DNA from: Corallochytrium limacisporum
Lineage: Eukaryota > Opisthokonta
Direction: 5' to 3'
Length of the DNA stretch: 63,055 bases
Assembly: GCA_002811645.1 (NCBI GenBank)
Contig: PDIP01000009.1
Location: 134,150-197,204 of the forward strand
In this document: positions 21,160-30,987 of the stretch, in pieces
How the letters are laid out: every line of letters begins with the position of its first letter
Position numbering within the stretch: the stretch's first letter is position 1
Program-made: the position numbers and the translations under genes
Notes under the pieces: generated by a model
What the model saw: the letters and a program-made list of their open reading frames with translations, nothing else
Databases searched by the model: none
Told to the model about the DNA's origin: nothing

Positions 21160-23514
21160 TCAAGGCTGTACAGCAACCTCGTCGCCGCCACTTATGAGAT
21201 CACCAGCTGGTTCACCAGGTTGCGGTAGTCGGAATCTTCGCGCAAACGTGTGGAATTGTAACCTTGGATGATTCTTGATGGCCCATTCGTACACGTGACG
21301 GTAGACGTCATCTTTGGGTCCATCATAGATGGGTTCGCTGGGAGGACCCTTGAGAAGACGCAAGGCCGGCCCCGGTCCGCTCTCATTGCTGACTGCCCGG
21401 ATCTTTGCATCGTTGCACATCATGGGCATACAAGTAAGGATCCATGGCGTTTTCTCTTTGTTTCGGCTCCACAGTGGAAGGCGCTCAAGAAGGCTTTGAA
21501 ATATGGTCAGATCCTTATTCTGCAAGCTCGCTAGGGCGACCATACAGCCAGGCCACATGTTCCGGCGCAGCAGGGGATATACGCGACAGGCGTGCTCCCA
21601 TTCGTGGATCAAATTCCTGACCGCGGTCTCTGTGTCGGGCTCCTGATGCATGCCATGCAATAGGGCATCATTGGTGGCTTCAAGAACTCTCTGAGGCCAT
21701 CCAAAAGATCTGGTTGTCATCGGACTGGCGACTCCGAGAATACGATATGTTTGGGACAGATCGGAGCTGCACCGCAGCATCAAGGTAATCATCTCAAGAT
21801 TCAGGGGCAGCTTTCGATCTAACATGCTCTCTACCATCAGGGAGCCCATTTCTCTGTCATCTGCTTTCGCAGCCCGATGTAAAATTGGTCTGTAAACCCA
21901 ATTAGGGACGGTTCTACCCTTGGCGTCACATGCCTGTTCAATATGTTGAACGATGTCTGTCAAGTCCTGCTGCTGTCCAACTTCATCATAGTGCTGCAGA
22001 AGGGGCCGCATGTTATCAATATCCTCGGATGTGCTCTTCGGTAAATGTTTGAGCATGTCCTCAATATCCGTGGGGCTGGTTACAATTCCTTCCTGAGCAA
22101 GTGCCCTCAACACTAGTAGTCGTATATCTCGCTTAATGCTCGCATGTTGGGACTTTACAATTCCGACCAACTCTTTGACGGGCAATGGTTCTCCAGCCAC
22201 ATAATTTAGATACTTACCGATCGCATACTCACTGGCGTTCAATGGACCCGTCTTTTCATTACATAAGCGCCATAGCGTGTCTGCTGTCTCATAGTCTTTC
22301 CGGTGAATACAAAAAATTTGCATCCGTAGTTGTAACTCTGGGCCAGCGGCATCCAGATGATCAGGGTTTGCTAGAAGGTGTTCAGTAACGGATGACAATT
22401 TGCGGACATGCTTGTTCTTTGCATACTTATCCCAAACATTGCAGATACTCTCACTGGTCAAGGCAGTTGCACCTGTCAATATGGATGCACGTAGTACATT
22501 GTCCTCAGTCATAGCGTCCATGCTCCGCTGCCCATTAAGAAGCCCCCCGAAGTCCTTCCTCTGAATACGAGCTCCCTTGCTACCCCATTGATCCATGATC
22601 GCAAGTAGCTCATTCGTTTCCCTGGAAGGCTTTGACTTTCCCGATTCCAGAACTGCTTTGAGATTGGCCGTTGACAGTGGCATTCCAAACTTCCGCGCCC
22701 ACGATGGTGCAAGTTTGATATCCTCTGTTTCCTGTCCGTGAGTCCGGAAGCGTCGCTCTTCGGCACCCATAGCCACGCTGTGAGCCAAGCGTCTCTTGAA
22801 AGCCTCTACAAGAGTTCGTAGCAGTTGCTCATCTTTCACATGTTCCTCAAGCACACGGTGGAGCTGGGCGATCAGGCGATCAGTACCCACTCCCTTACCT
22901 TCTGATCCAATGATCTTGTATGCCGTATCTGTTGGGCCCGTCATTCTCCTGAACATCCACCCTGGGGTATCGCTTCTCTCACGAGCACCTAACGGAAGGT
23001 TCCGCAGTTGGCTTTCGATGATTTCGGCGGCGTGGTCTTGAACTAGGTTAGTGTCTTCGCTGAAGATCGCAAGCAACACCAGAAATTGTCGGGCCAAGTC
23101 CCGAGGAATCGTCACCCCAAAGCGTTGCACACGATGCATAACTTCACAACTGGTACGCACAACCTCTTCCCTTTCAATATCGTACGAGGGCAATCGCTTC
23201 AAGAAGTCTGAAATCCGGGACAAATTAATAGACTTCCCTTGACGATCTAGGACTTTATGAACCTTGTTCCGGTCATTCTGGAAGTCCGAACGATGAGTTT
23301 TTTCCATTTTGGCCAATGTCTTGGCTCTTGCGCTCCCTTGAGACTTTGGACGGAATGTTAGTGGGTCATGGCCTACAGCAGGAAGCTTTGCTACTCTATA
23401 ACCCTTAGACGGCCCGCGTCTGGGTTCTGTTGAGTATGCCTGGAGTGCAGTAGTTACTATTAAAGGCCTGCGTAACTGCTCAAGCGGCATTCGGAGCGCC
23501 AGCGCTCTGATCAT
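21160..23514 (-). CDS. Large helical protein, probably mitochondrial (PPR-like repeats possible)
   Basis: A 784-residue protein, taking the ATG at 23512-23514, where MIRALALRMPLEQLRRPLIV begins: an Arg-rich, acid-free amphipathic leader of the mitochondrial type. An in-frame ATG at 23680-23682 would add 56 residues that look less like a leader. The rest is almost entirely predicted helix, with roughly 35-residue spacing in places (for example IFCIHRKDYETADTLWRLCN, then PILHRAAKADDREMGSLMVE). This suggests degenerate PPR or similar alpha-solenoid repeats and a role in mitochondrial RNA or translation. No repeat matches the PPR consensus well enough to be certain, and no catalytic motif is visible. 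The function is unknown. Confidence 0.7.
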   Translation of the reverse strand: MIRALALRMPLEQLRRPLIVTTALQAYSTEPRRGPSKGYRVAKLPAVGHDPLTFRPKSQGSARAKTLAKMEKTHRSDFQNDRNKVHKVLDRQGKSINLSRISDFLKRLPSYDIEREEVVRTSCEVMHRVQRFGVTIPRDLARQFLVLLAIFSEDTNLVQDHAAEIIESQLRNLPLGARERSDTPGWMFRRMTGPTDTAYKIIGSEGKGVGTDRLIAQLHRVLEEHVKDEQLLRTLVEAFKRRLAHSVAMGAEERRFRTHGQETEDIKLAPSWARKFGMPLSTANLKAVLESGKSKPSRETNELLAIMDQWGSKGARIQRKDFGGLLNGQRSMDAMTEDNVLRASILTGATALTSESICNVWDKYAKNKHVRKLSSVTEHLLANPDHLDAAGPELQLRMQIFCIHRKDYETADTLWRLCNEKTGPLNASEYAIGKYLNYVAGEPLPVKELVGIVKSQHASIKRDIRLLVLRALAQEGIVTSPTDIEDMLKHLPKSTSEDIDNMRPLLQHYDEVGQQQDLTDIVQHIEQACDAKGRTVPNWVYRPILHRAAKADDREMGSLMVESMLDRKLPLNLEMITLMLRCSSDLSQTYRILGVASPMTTRSFGWPQRVLEATNDALLHGMHQEPDTETAVRNLIHEWEHACRVYPLLRRNMWPGCMVALASLQNKDLTIFQSLLERLPLWSRNKEKTPWILTCMPMMCNDAKIRAVSNESGPGPALRLLKGPPSEPIYDGPKDDVYRHVYEWAIKNHPRLQFHTFARRFRLPQPGEPAGDLISGGDEVAVQP

Positions 23515-24246
23515 GTTTGCTTCTGAGCAGAATATCAACCTAGACCTACCGCATGATTCGTGCGCAATAGTACATCGGTCAGTAGGCAACCCTTTCTCAC
23601 AATTACTCCCGTTTACAAACTTTACATGCAAGAGGCGTATATGAATGTTAGTACACTGCTGCATTAATTTATTGAATCCCATTGGTCACCAAGTACCTTG
23701 GCCCGACAAGCCTTGCAAAGATTCTTGCAATCCTAAATGAGACCTCCATGAGGGCACTAGACCCGCCCGTGGCAGTCCATGGTCCCCCTCCAAATTCCCT
23801 CTCCCCCGCCGGGCCGGACAGGGACCATTCACTATAGCGGCAAGTCCAAGAATGTTAAAAAGGTCCGGATATTGGAGAGAACCCCATCGTCTGGACAAAG
23901 CAAGTAGATTTGATATGGAACTCCATGGGTCAGGCGTTTTCTCTATAGGGTTTAACCAATTTGCGCGCGAAGGATTCAAGTAGGGAGTTTACATCCGAGG
24001 TCGTGTACGGCGTACATGACAAATATACGGTATCGTTCATGAGATGGATCCAATGTGAACCATACTGAAAGAATTCTAACAGGTAGAAGTGGACTCGAAC
24101 TTGAATCACGAGCCTTCCACAAGAATAGCGCTCACACGCGAGAACACTAAGCTGTGCCCGTACCAACACACGCTATTGGTTCGTACGCGGGGTCGTGACC
24201 TGCAATGGGACTGATAGACATTACCAGGTGACCAAACATATCCATT
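23515..24246. other. Divergent upstream region of helical protein and MGME1
   Basis: Includes the alternative upstream start of the helical protein (up to 23682) and a tRNA-like element on the minus strand near 24081-24164. No other gene recognised. Confidence 0.4.
24081..24164 (-). pseudogene. tRNA-like remnant with A-box and B-box motifs
   Basis: On the minus strand, CAGCTTAGTGTT (24154-24143) resembles the tRNA A box and GTTCGAGTCC (24100-24091) is a good B box, 42 bases apart. The ends GGTA and TACC can pair. However, the T stem does not pair and the acceptor has a mismatch and wobbles, so a working tRNA is unlikely. It could be a decayed tRNA, a tRNA-derived retroposon head, or chance. 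Confidence 0.25.
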
Positions 24247-25503
24247 ATGGCCTTGGGTTTTTTGCATGCGCCAAGGGCATCTTCATCTGCAACACGAATA
24301 ATGTGTCGCCAGGTGAGGTTCCGTACTGCTATGGCTCCAGAGTTTTACCAAATCAGGAAACGGGAACCAGAGTTCGCGCCTGAGATCAACCCACTGAAAG
24401 TACCACTCTCGGGCCGCTATAGGGGACAGGAGGGCATCATTCAAAGCGATCACTACTCAGAGTGCCATATTCCCCAGTCGATTTTGCGTCCCAAGAAAAC
24501 GATCAGTGGTAAGCGGTGGTATGTGCTCAACCAGGATGAGTGCAATGAGCACAACCAACGTGTCCGCTATGCCAGCGTCAATACCATCCTGGATGCTACC
24601 AAACCTGACCATATCAAATTTGCATTGCACCGATGGCGCAAAGCAAAGATTGCCGAACTCGGGGAGGAAGGGTTTAAGAAATTCTCATCGGGAATAATGA
24701 CCGGAGGGTCCCGATTCCACAAACTAATCGAGCTGTATTTGCAAGGTGGACGAAAGTCCATCCCAGAGCACGATATGACTCTGTTCAGCTGGTTTGTGAA
24801 TTGTAAACCCATCCTTGACCAGATTGAGTTTGTCACACACGTCGAAACGACCGTGATTCATCCTCAAATGGGCTATGCCGGCACATGTGATTGTGTAGCT
24901 ATGTACAACGGACACCTGTGTGTAGTCGACTGGAAGACACGGGCCAGTGGAAGTCGCAAAGATCACATTCGAGACACATATGACAATCCAGTTCAGATTG
25001 CAGCTTATGCCGGAGCAATCAATGCCGACCGTCTTTATGACGAACGTATCACTGCAGGCCTGCTTGTGATCAGCTACCCGGACCAGCCTCCAAGTATCCA
25101 TTTCATAGAGCCGGATAAGTTGATACAGTACTGGCAACAATGGGCAACTCGCGTCACAGAGTACTACAATAGTGGAGCACAACTACCACAGACTGCTTCT
25201 ATGGCTGATGCATCAGATGAGGAGGAAATTTGCGTAAAGTCACCAACTCCGTCAGCATCGGCATCCACAATGACACCGTCACGGTCATCAGCGTCAGCAA
25301 CACAATCAATCGCATCCAAGAAACAGACACCAGTGGCAACAAGGAAAACGCCAGTGTACCGCCGTGATGAAGGCCTGGAGGAGCCTGAGTTTAAGCCTAT
25401 GTTTTTGGGCAGTCCGCCTCCAAGCACGACAGCAACCCGCACAACATCGGCTCGGTCTTATTCACGACATGCAAAGAGCAGCGCAAAAGTCACACGAACA
25501 TAA
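24247..25503 (+). CDS. MGME1: Mitochondrial genome maintenance exonuclease MGME1 (PD-(D/E)XK)
   Basis: A RecB-like single-strand DNA exonuclease that trims flaps and clears linear mtDNA during mitochondrial DNA replication. The 418-residue protein starts with a basic, Ser/Ala-rich leader (MALGFLHAPRASSSATR), a good mitochondrial targeting signal. Nuclease motifs are SRFHKLIELYLQ with H158, HVETTVIH with E200, YAGTCDCVAMYNGHLCVVDWK with D215, D228 and K230 of the PD-(D/E)XK core (the long block is given here by its key residues), and NPVQIAAYAGAIN with Q250. The C-terminal 100 or so residues are a Ser/Thr/Ala-rich low-complexity tail not seen in the animal protein (344 residues). The ATG at 24247 fits the targeting signal. 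Confidence 0.9.
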   Translation: MALGFLHAPRASSSATRIMCRQVRFRTAMAPEFYQIRKREPEFAPEINPLKVPLSGRYRGQEGIIQSDHYSECHIPQSILRPKKTISGKRWYVLNQDECNEHNQRVRYASVNTILDATKPDHIKFALHRWRKAKIAELGEEGFKKFSSGIMTGGSRFHKLIELYLQGGRKSIPEHDMTLFSWFVNCKPILDQIEFVTHVETTVIHPQMGYAGTCDCVAMYNGHLCVVDWKTRASGSRKDHIRDTYDNPVQIAAYAGAINADRLYDERITAGLLVISYPDQPPSIHFIEPDKLIQYWQQWATRVTEYYNSGAQLPQTASMADASDEEEICVKSPTPSASASTMTPSRSSASATQSIASKKQTPVATRKTPVYRRDEGLEEPEFKPMFLGSPPPSTTATRTTSARSYSRHAKSSAKVTRT

Positions 25504-27035
25504 ACCCATCGACGATGTCCCGAGACACTGATCATAGGCACCATCGGGACCAGCACCACTGGTCTCATTAAACCAGATACATGTCCGTAGCATACGAATC
25601 CATTCGTCTAGCCTGCATGATGTAGTTACAAACGGCTTACCCTTCAACATGGCCCACTTCGCAGTCCGATCCCCCCTCCCTTCCCCCTCCCACTGACCCC
25701 AAGGGCCAGCATCACTTGCGGCGAAAATCCTGGGAGGGGCACCAGTCCTAGGCTGCTGGGAGGGAGGAAACGGATCGAGGGGAGCAGGCGGGAAGTGGTC
25801 GGCAGAGGCAGGAATTTCAGCCAGTACCAGCGAAACCGGGATCGATGGGCAGAAGCCCCACGCGACGAAATGAGAACGATGCCAGATTTTTTTTTTCATC
25901 TTTTTTTTTTCCTTTATGTGGACTTCTGTTTCCGCTGCCTGTCCCATGGTCGATAGGGACCCAACCGACCGGAAGACCAGTCCTCTCTTCCCCCCCCCCC
26001 CCCCCCNNNNNNNNNNNNNNNNNNNNNNNNNNNNNNNNNNNNNNNNNNNNNNNNNNNNNNNNNNNNNNNNNNNNNNNNNNNNNNNNNNNNNNNNNNNNNN
26101 NNNNNNNNNNNNGGAAGACCAGTCCTCTCTTCCCCCCCCCCCCCCCCGGCGGGAATGTAAGCTTTCGTTCTCCCCTAACTTCACCCCGACTCGGTTATTA
26201 CACGTCCTCCTTTATTTCTTTTTTCTATTATACATTCTACCACCTAGGACCCCATCCGAGCCCGTCCCCGGTGATGGTCTGAAGCCCATCTTCCTGTAGT
26301 GATGGCCATCAAGAGCCCAAAAAAAAACAGGGGGGTTGGGGGGCCAAATAGCCCCCTTTTTAAGAGAAGGGTACAACCTCCTTCCCCCGGCCTTCCTTTT
26401 TCCCCAAGGTCAGAACATATCGGGGAGTGGGAGGCCGAAGAAGAAGAACAGGAAAAGCACGAGTAACACAATGATGAAAGCACAAGCGAACCGAAGGATA
26501 AAACGGGAAGAGGAACAGGAAAGAATGCAGCTGATAGGAACCCAGCGGTCTTGGCCGCCACCACTCCCCCACCGGAAATACGCGTGCAGCACCAGAGCAG
26601 AAAGAAAAAGGGAAGGTGTGCCGGGGTTTACGTAAGTCGGTTCCTTCTTAGTGTTCAAACACTGAAGCAGGCTGCGTGCTCAATGCTATGGAAATATTGG
26701 TGCCTACACGCAGTGACGGAAGAGTGGTGTGTCTGTGGTGCAGAAAATGGAAACTGACAACCGACGGAGCGAGACAACGTGTCAGAAAGAAGGGAAAAGG
26801 ATAAAAATGGCATTGGACGGGTCCAGAGCCGGTACGGACACAGAACACTACCGTCAAAGGGTATCTAAATGTCCAGTATTTTTTGGAAACCGTTCTAAAT
26901 TCCGCAGATTCATCTTATTGCATAGAGTAGTAACGTAGATCTATCAGGACTTATTTAGGGCCTCTGCCTGGGAAAGGATAGTCGAAACAAAGGAGACACG
27001 TAGTAACACGTGACTCAGAATCGACACGACTAAAC
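25504..27035. other. Intergenic with assembly gap and poly-C runs
   Basis: About 1.5 kb with no supported gene. The gap and its flanking duplication are listed separately. The region just before 27036 should hold the carrier gene promoter. Confidence 0.5.
25971..26146. repeat. Direct repeat flanking a 106-base assembly gap in a poly-C tract
   Basis: The segment beginning GGAAGACCAGTCCTCTCTTC and running into a C tract occurs at 25971-26006 and again at 26113-26146. Bases 26007-26112 between them are N. The two copies are identical up to C-run length. Either a real tandem repeat could not be sequenced through, or the assembler placed the same contig end twice. Confidence 0.9.
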
Positions 27036-27971
27036 ATGGCCACTGCCACAGTAACCGCCAAGGGGCCGAAACAGACTTCCGCCACGGCCACCCTGGCCAC
27101 TAAGGCGGAACACAGTCCTTCACGGAAACTGTTCAACCAGATCTTTTCTGGTTTTGTTGCGGGTTCGACCGAGTTGATCATTATGTACCCCTTAGATGTA
27201 GCTAAGACAAGAGCACAATTGGCGGTTGGGTCACAACGTGGTCCTGGACTGATCAGCACCCTGGCCAAGGCCGCTCGCGAGGAAGGCTTCGCTGTGTACC
27301 GTGGCATTGGCTCCGTGCTGACCGCCGAGGGACCGAAACGGGCCATGAAATTTACCTCCAACGAACAATTTAAAAACTTCTTTGCCACAACGCGGAGTGA
27401 TGGCACCAAGCTCGTGACACAGTCTACGGCCACCTACGCTGGCATTCTCTCAGGCATCTCCGAAGCTTTCATCATCACGCCCTTCGAGCATGTCAAGATT
27501 CGCATGCAGCAGAAGGGATCGTCAGCTCTCTACAAGAATAGTGCGGATTGCTTGAAGCAGATCAACCGGGGATACGGACCACTGATGGTTTACCGCGGTC
27601 TGGAGGCCACCTGCTGGCGCCATGGTGCGTGGAATGGTGGTTACTTTAGCGTAATCTTTAGCATTCGTCAGTATGTTAGCAACGGCCAGGTTTCGAAAGA
27701 TCCCCTAACAAATCTGGCAATCGGTACTGCAGGAGGTATCTTTGCTACTGCTGTGAATACTCCGTTCGATGTGGCCAAGAGTCGGATACAGTCCTCTCCG
27801 CTCGATAAAAAGGTTGGATGGACCGTGCCTAAGGTGTTTGAGATTGGCCGCGCCGAGGGTCTGGCAGCTCTATACAAGGGGTTCGTGCCCAAGGTCGCGC
27901 GTTTGGGACCTGGGGGTGGTATTATGCTCGTTGTCTTTGACGCGGTGATGTCTTTTCTAGACCGGTTTTGA
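27036..27971 (+). CDS. SLC25A21: Mitochondrial 2-oxodicarboxylate carrier (SLC25A21/Odc1)
   Basis: An inner-membrane carrier exchanging 2-oxoadipate and 2-oxoglutarate, linking lysine and tryptophan breakdown to the matrix. The 311 residues hold three repeats of about 100, each opening with the carrier signature: PLDVAKTRAQ, PFEHVKIRMQ and PFDVAKSRIQ. Subfamily marks are the second-repeat stretch GLEATCWRHGAWNGGYFSVI and the VNTPFDVAKSRIQ of repeat three, as in yeast Odc1/2 and human ODC. The N-terminal 35 residues are Ala/Thr/Lys-rich. C-ending codons are frequent, suggesting good expression. Convergent with MUL1; the stops are 133 bp apart. Confidence 0.92.
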   Translation: MATATVTAKGPKQTSATATLATKAEHSPSRKLFNQIFSGFVAGSTELIIMYPLDVAKTRAQLAVGSQRGPGLISTLAKAAREEGFAVYRGIGSVLTAEGPKRAMKFTSNEQFKNFFATTRSDGTKLVTQSTATYAGILSGISEAFIITPFEHVKIRMQQKGSSALYKNSADCLKQINRGYGPLMVYRGLEATCWRHGAWNGGYFSVIFSIRQYVSNGQVSKDPLTNLAIGTAGGIFATAVNTPFDVAKSRIQSSPLDKKVGWTVPKVFEIGRAEGLAALYKGFVPKVARLGPGGGIMLVVFDAVMSFLDRF

Positions 27972-28104
27972 GGTAAACACATTCCGTAAAGAAAACGAGA
28001 CACGTGTAACTTAAGAATCCATTAAAACTCATCACAATTGATACTGTATATAAAATGTGCTTGATTTGAAAGCGCCAATCGAACAAGTTTGTGACCGTCT
28101 CTGC

Positions 28105-29334
28105 CTAGGGATGGTAGATTTTCAATCGACGAGAGACGGTCATGCGGCAGACAGGGCATGTCACTAGCCTTTCTGCACAGTGATCGCAGGCACAGAAATG
28201 GGCACATTCGAGCAGCAACATTGCCCGCGGCCGTTCCTGGCACACTACGCACTCCCCGACTACGAATGAGCTGGTGTCGTCAGCATCGGAGCCGTCGAGA
28301 CCCTCCTGCTGCTCCTGCCTCCTGCGCTCTGCACGAGCCTCCAGCTCTTCTCGCCAGCGCCGGATCTCTTCGGCTTCAGCACGCTGCCGCCACCACCTCC
28401 TCAGATACACCGCGAGCATCACCAGTCCGAGCAGACCAAGTCCGCGCGACAGCCAGCGCAGGATACGCGTAGAACTGCGTTCGTCCGCAATGATTTCGTT
28501 CAAGGTCTTGCGACTTATGTACCATGACAGCCCTGACTCTGGGGCGCCGATAGAGACAATATGGTTGACGGCGGTTTTGCTACTGCCTGCAATCTGGGAC
28601 CGTGCAATCTTTGTGCCAAGACCACTGTGTGCTGCATACGCTGTACCAATGACGGTCAGTGTGTCTCCGGTGCGGATGGCCCTTTGGGTCTCCTCAAAGC
28701 CCTTTAGGCGCTCACCGATCATGTAACCAGTCACTTCGGTGGCGATTCTTGCGGCGTGATGGTCACGTTCACGGGCTCTACCCGTGCTAGTATTGCTACC
28801 GAGTGTTTTGCCGCCATGTATCGGACTGTACTCATGGAAGACAGTCTGCATAGCCTTGTCATCGACAGGGCCCGTGATCCGGACGAAAGGACCCTTCAAT
28901 GTCTCCTTCCGGCCGTCATGGGCTTGTGGCTGTGTGAATTTGACATTGGTTACCAGGCCAAACGGCACTGATTGATCTGTGCGGCGGATTTCGTGCTCCG
29001 AGTCCTCCCACTGACGCTTGCGCTCATTCCACTTCGCTGTGTGCTCCGTCAGTGTGGTGCGAAGGAAGAGGATTGATCTATGCCCGTCGTGGTCGATCTC
29101 ATGGTTAGGCTCTTCGGAGGCAACTCTTCCCCTGACCGCTACATACGGGATTTCACCGTACGGGTTGTTCTGGACATTCTGCACGAGCTCGTCGAGGCTC
29201 TTGGGCACGTACGCTTGCTGTAGATTCTGGACGTCTTTTTCCTTGGCTTCGCAGGCCCAATGGCTGATCAGTGACAGTCCTGCAGACGCAACGGCCGCAA
29301 AAAGCAGCCCATCTGCGCCGTTGACAATTGACAT
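28105..29334 (-). CDS. MUL1: Mitochondrial outer-membrane RING E3 ligase MUL1/MAPL-like
   Basis: A ubiquitin/SUMO E3 ligase of the mitochondrial outer membrane that controls fission, mitophagy and signalling in animals; plant SP1 is the plastid relative. It has 409 residues against 352 in human. N-terminal membrane helix at about 8-26 (GLLFAAVASAGLSLISHWA). The GIDE/BAM domain spans about 60-290, ending with GDTLTVIGTAYA and ISRKTLNEIIADE. A second membrane helix (WLSRGLGLLGLVMLAVYL) follows. A charged coil of about 40 residues leads to the C-terminal RING: CVVCQERPRAMLLLECAH then CACDHC and CPVC. The topology puts the RING in the cytosol and the BAM domain in the intermembrane space. Divergent from NUDT9. 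Confidence 0.93.
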   Translation of the reverse strand: MSIVNGADGLLFAAVASAGLSLISHWACEAKEKDVQNLQQAYVPKSLDELVQNVQNNPYGEIPYVAVRGRVASEEPNHEIDHDGHRSILFLRTTLTEHTAKWNERKRQWEDSEHEIRRTDQSVPFGLVTNVKFTQPQAHDGRKETLKGPFVRITGPVDDKAMQTVFHEYSPIHGGKTLGSNTSTGRARERDHHAARIATEVTGYMIGERLKGFEETQRAIRTGDTLTVIGTAYAAHSGLGTKIARSQIAGSSKTAVNHIVSIGAPESGLSWYISRKTLNEIIADERSSTRILRWLSRGLGLLGLVMLAVYLRRWWRQRAEAEEIRRWREELEARAERRRQEQQEGLDGSDADDTSSFVVGECVVCQERPRAMLLLECAHFCACDHCAERLVTCPVCRMTVSRRLKIYHP

Positions 29335-30000
29335 CTAAGGATGTACTATGTTCTATGCTATTTCCATGGTATCTATCAGATTCCTGGCCCCTGGTTTGAT
29401 CGTTGGCTATCCATCGACATGGGATCTGCACGGCATGACCACAAGTGTTGTATATTCAGTGTTGATCCCTCATATTCTACTGAAAAGTAGTTTAACAACG
29501 CTCGAATTGCAAATCCAGAAGCCTAAAGCCAGGCAGGGCCTCCAAGTCCACCACTGCTTGCTGGTCACAAGACTCCAGCAAGCACGTTCTCTGCCAAGAA
29601 CGCCGCTCTCTCGAGACAAACCCCTCCGACTCCCCACCGGCCCATCGGCCGCAAATAGTACAGTCGTGTGATACGGAATCGGGCCAGGGGTTAGCTCCAT
29701 CCAAACTTTTGTTGCCCATCGCTCTCCCCGCCCTTCTCCTGCCTCTCCGTTGTGACCCAGATCCGCCCGGCCAGTCCGAACGCCCTGGTGCTAAATTGTT
29801 GTGGGCTTGGGTGTTTGTGCATTTCGGTCGGTGCTTTTTGGTTCAGTGGCACATCCGTTGACGAGCATGACCAGAATTTATTTGTTGTCCAAAGTACGTT
29901 GGGTGTTTCAGGACTTGACCAAATTTTAAGTGGACATGTAATAGCACGAGATGAAGTTGAACCCTGAGTGTTACTTTACGCTTCGCCGTGAATCAATTCG
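29335..30000. promoter_or_regulatory. Divergent upstream region of MUL1 and NUDT9
   Basis: 666 bp between opposite starts. No repeat or coding sequence recognised; promoter role inferred from position. Confidence 0.35.
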
Positions 30001-30987
30001 ATGCGCCTGCTTTGCGTTGCTTGTCCCAGAAATCTGCGAAGTGGAAACACGCACAACTATTTACTAACACAACATATAAGGAGAGGGTGTCACAGGGGGC
30101 AGAACAGAAATATGCTTGGCTCTGGGCCACACAAGAAATGCCGCAATACGTCTTACAAGGGTAGTGAGAACTCAGTGGATCGCACGCCGGTTCCGGATGA
30201 CAAGACTAGCTGGCAGCTTTCGTGGCCTGACTACAAACCAGTCGAATTCACCGATCCCAAGGTGCTAGCAGGGCCTGTATGGGCCGATCCGGTTGACCCC
30301 AAGGGCATCAAGTACAACACTCTGGACAGCAACACAGGGATCAACCGGTTGTCACATGGCGGCACCTATGAAGTACATCAGACCACAGGGGCACCTTTAA
30401 ACCCGCAAGGCCGAACTGGCATTTGTGGGCGTGGACTTTTGGGTCGATGGGGCCCGAATCATGCCGCAGATCCGATCGTTACGCGCTGGAAGCGTGACGA
30501 GAACAGAGAGAAGATTTTCGGCAGCGATGGCAATCCAATCCTTCAGTTTGTGGCCATCCAACGCAAGGACACAGGAGAATGGGCGATTCCAGGCGGCATG
30601 GTTGAGGCTGGGGACACCGTGAGTGCAACGCTCAAGAAGGAATTCGGTGAAGAGGCCCTGAACTCGCTCGAGTGGGACGAGGAGCGCAAGACGAAGTTGT
30701 GTGCGAAAGTTGAAGAAATTTTGAGCGATGGTCGTGGAGAGCGGATATTTGCCGGTTACGTTGACGATCCCCGCAACACAGACAACGCATGGATGGAGAC
30801 AGTGGCAGTGAATTTCCATGATGAAGTAGGGGCTGCTTTTGATCAAATCACGCTTCACGCAGGAGATGACGCAGGACAGGTGAAGTGGGTTGACATCCGC
30901 GCCGACATTGCGCTGTATGCCAGCCACGCAAACTTCATCCGTGCCGTAGCTAAACTGAGGCATGCATCAGAGAATGCTCAGTCGTAA
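30001..30987 (+). CDS. NUDT9: ADP-ribose pyrophosphatase NUDT9
   Basis: A Nudix hydrolase that splits ADP-ribose into AMP and ribose-5-phosphate, mostly in mitochondria. The 328 residues match human NUDT9 along nearly the whole length: WPDYKPVEFTDPKVLAGP, GRGLLGRWGPNHAADPI, then the Nudix box GGMVEAGDTVSATLKKEFGE with EEAL, and GYVDDPRNTDNAWMET. The last helix is LYASHANFIRAVAKLR. In the Nudix box the usual Arg of REF is Lys (KEF), a mild change. There are two possible starts. The ATG at 30001 gives a basic, Arg-rich leader that could target mitochondria. The ATG at 30112 would give a 291-residue form starting MLGSGPHKK. It is the free enzyme, not fused to a TRPM2 channel. Confidence 0.95.
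   Translation: MRLLCVACPRNLRSGNTHNYLLTQHIRRGCHRGQNRNMLGSGPHKKCRNTSYKGSENSVDRTPVPDDKTSWQLSWPDYKPVEFTDPKVLAGPVWADPVDPKGIKYNTLDSNTGINRLSHGGTYEVHQTTGAPLNPQGRTGICGRGLLGRWGPNHAADPIVTRWKRDENREKIFGSDGNPILQFVAIQRKDTGEWAIPGGMVEAGDTVSATLKKEFGEEALNSLEWDEERKTKLCAKVEEILSDGRGERIFAGYVDDPRNTDNAWMETVAVNFHDEVGAAFDQITLHAGDDAGQVKWVDIRADIALYASHANFIRAVAKLRHASENAQS

Noticed and set aside
25462-26282. Open frames running through the N gap
   Set aside because: They exist only because N bases cannot make stops and because poly-C encodes proline (or glycine on the other strand).
30001-30987. NUDT9 as the C-terminal domain of a TRPM2-like channel
   Set aside because: The frame starts just upstream of the enzyme domain, the 666 bp before it hold no channel exons, and the Nudix box is of the active enzyme type.
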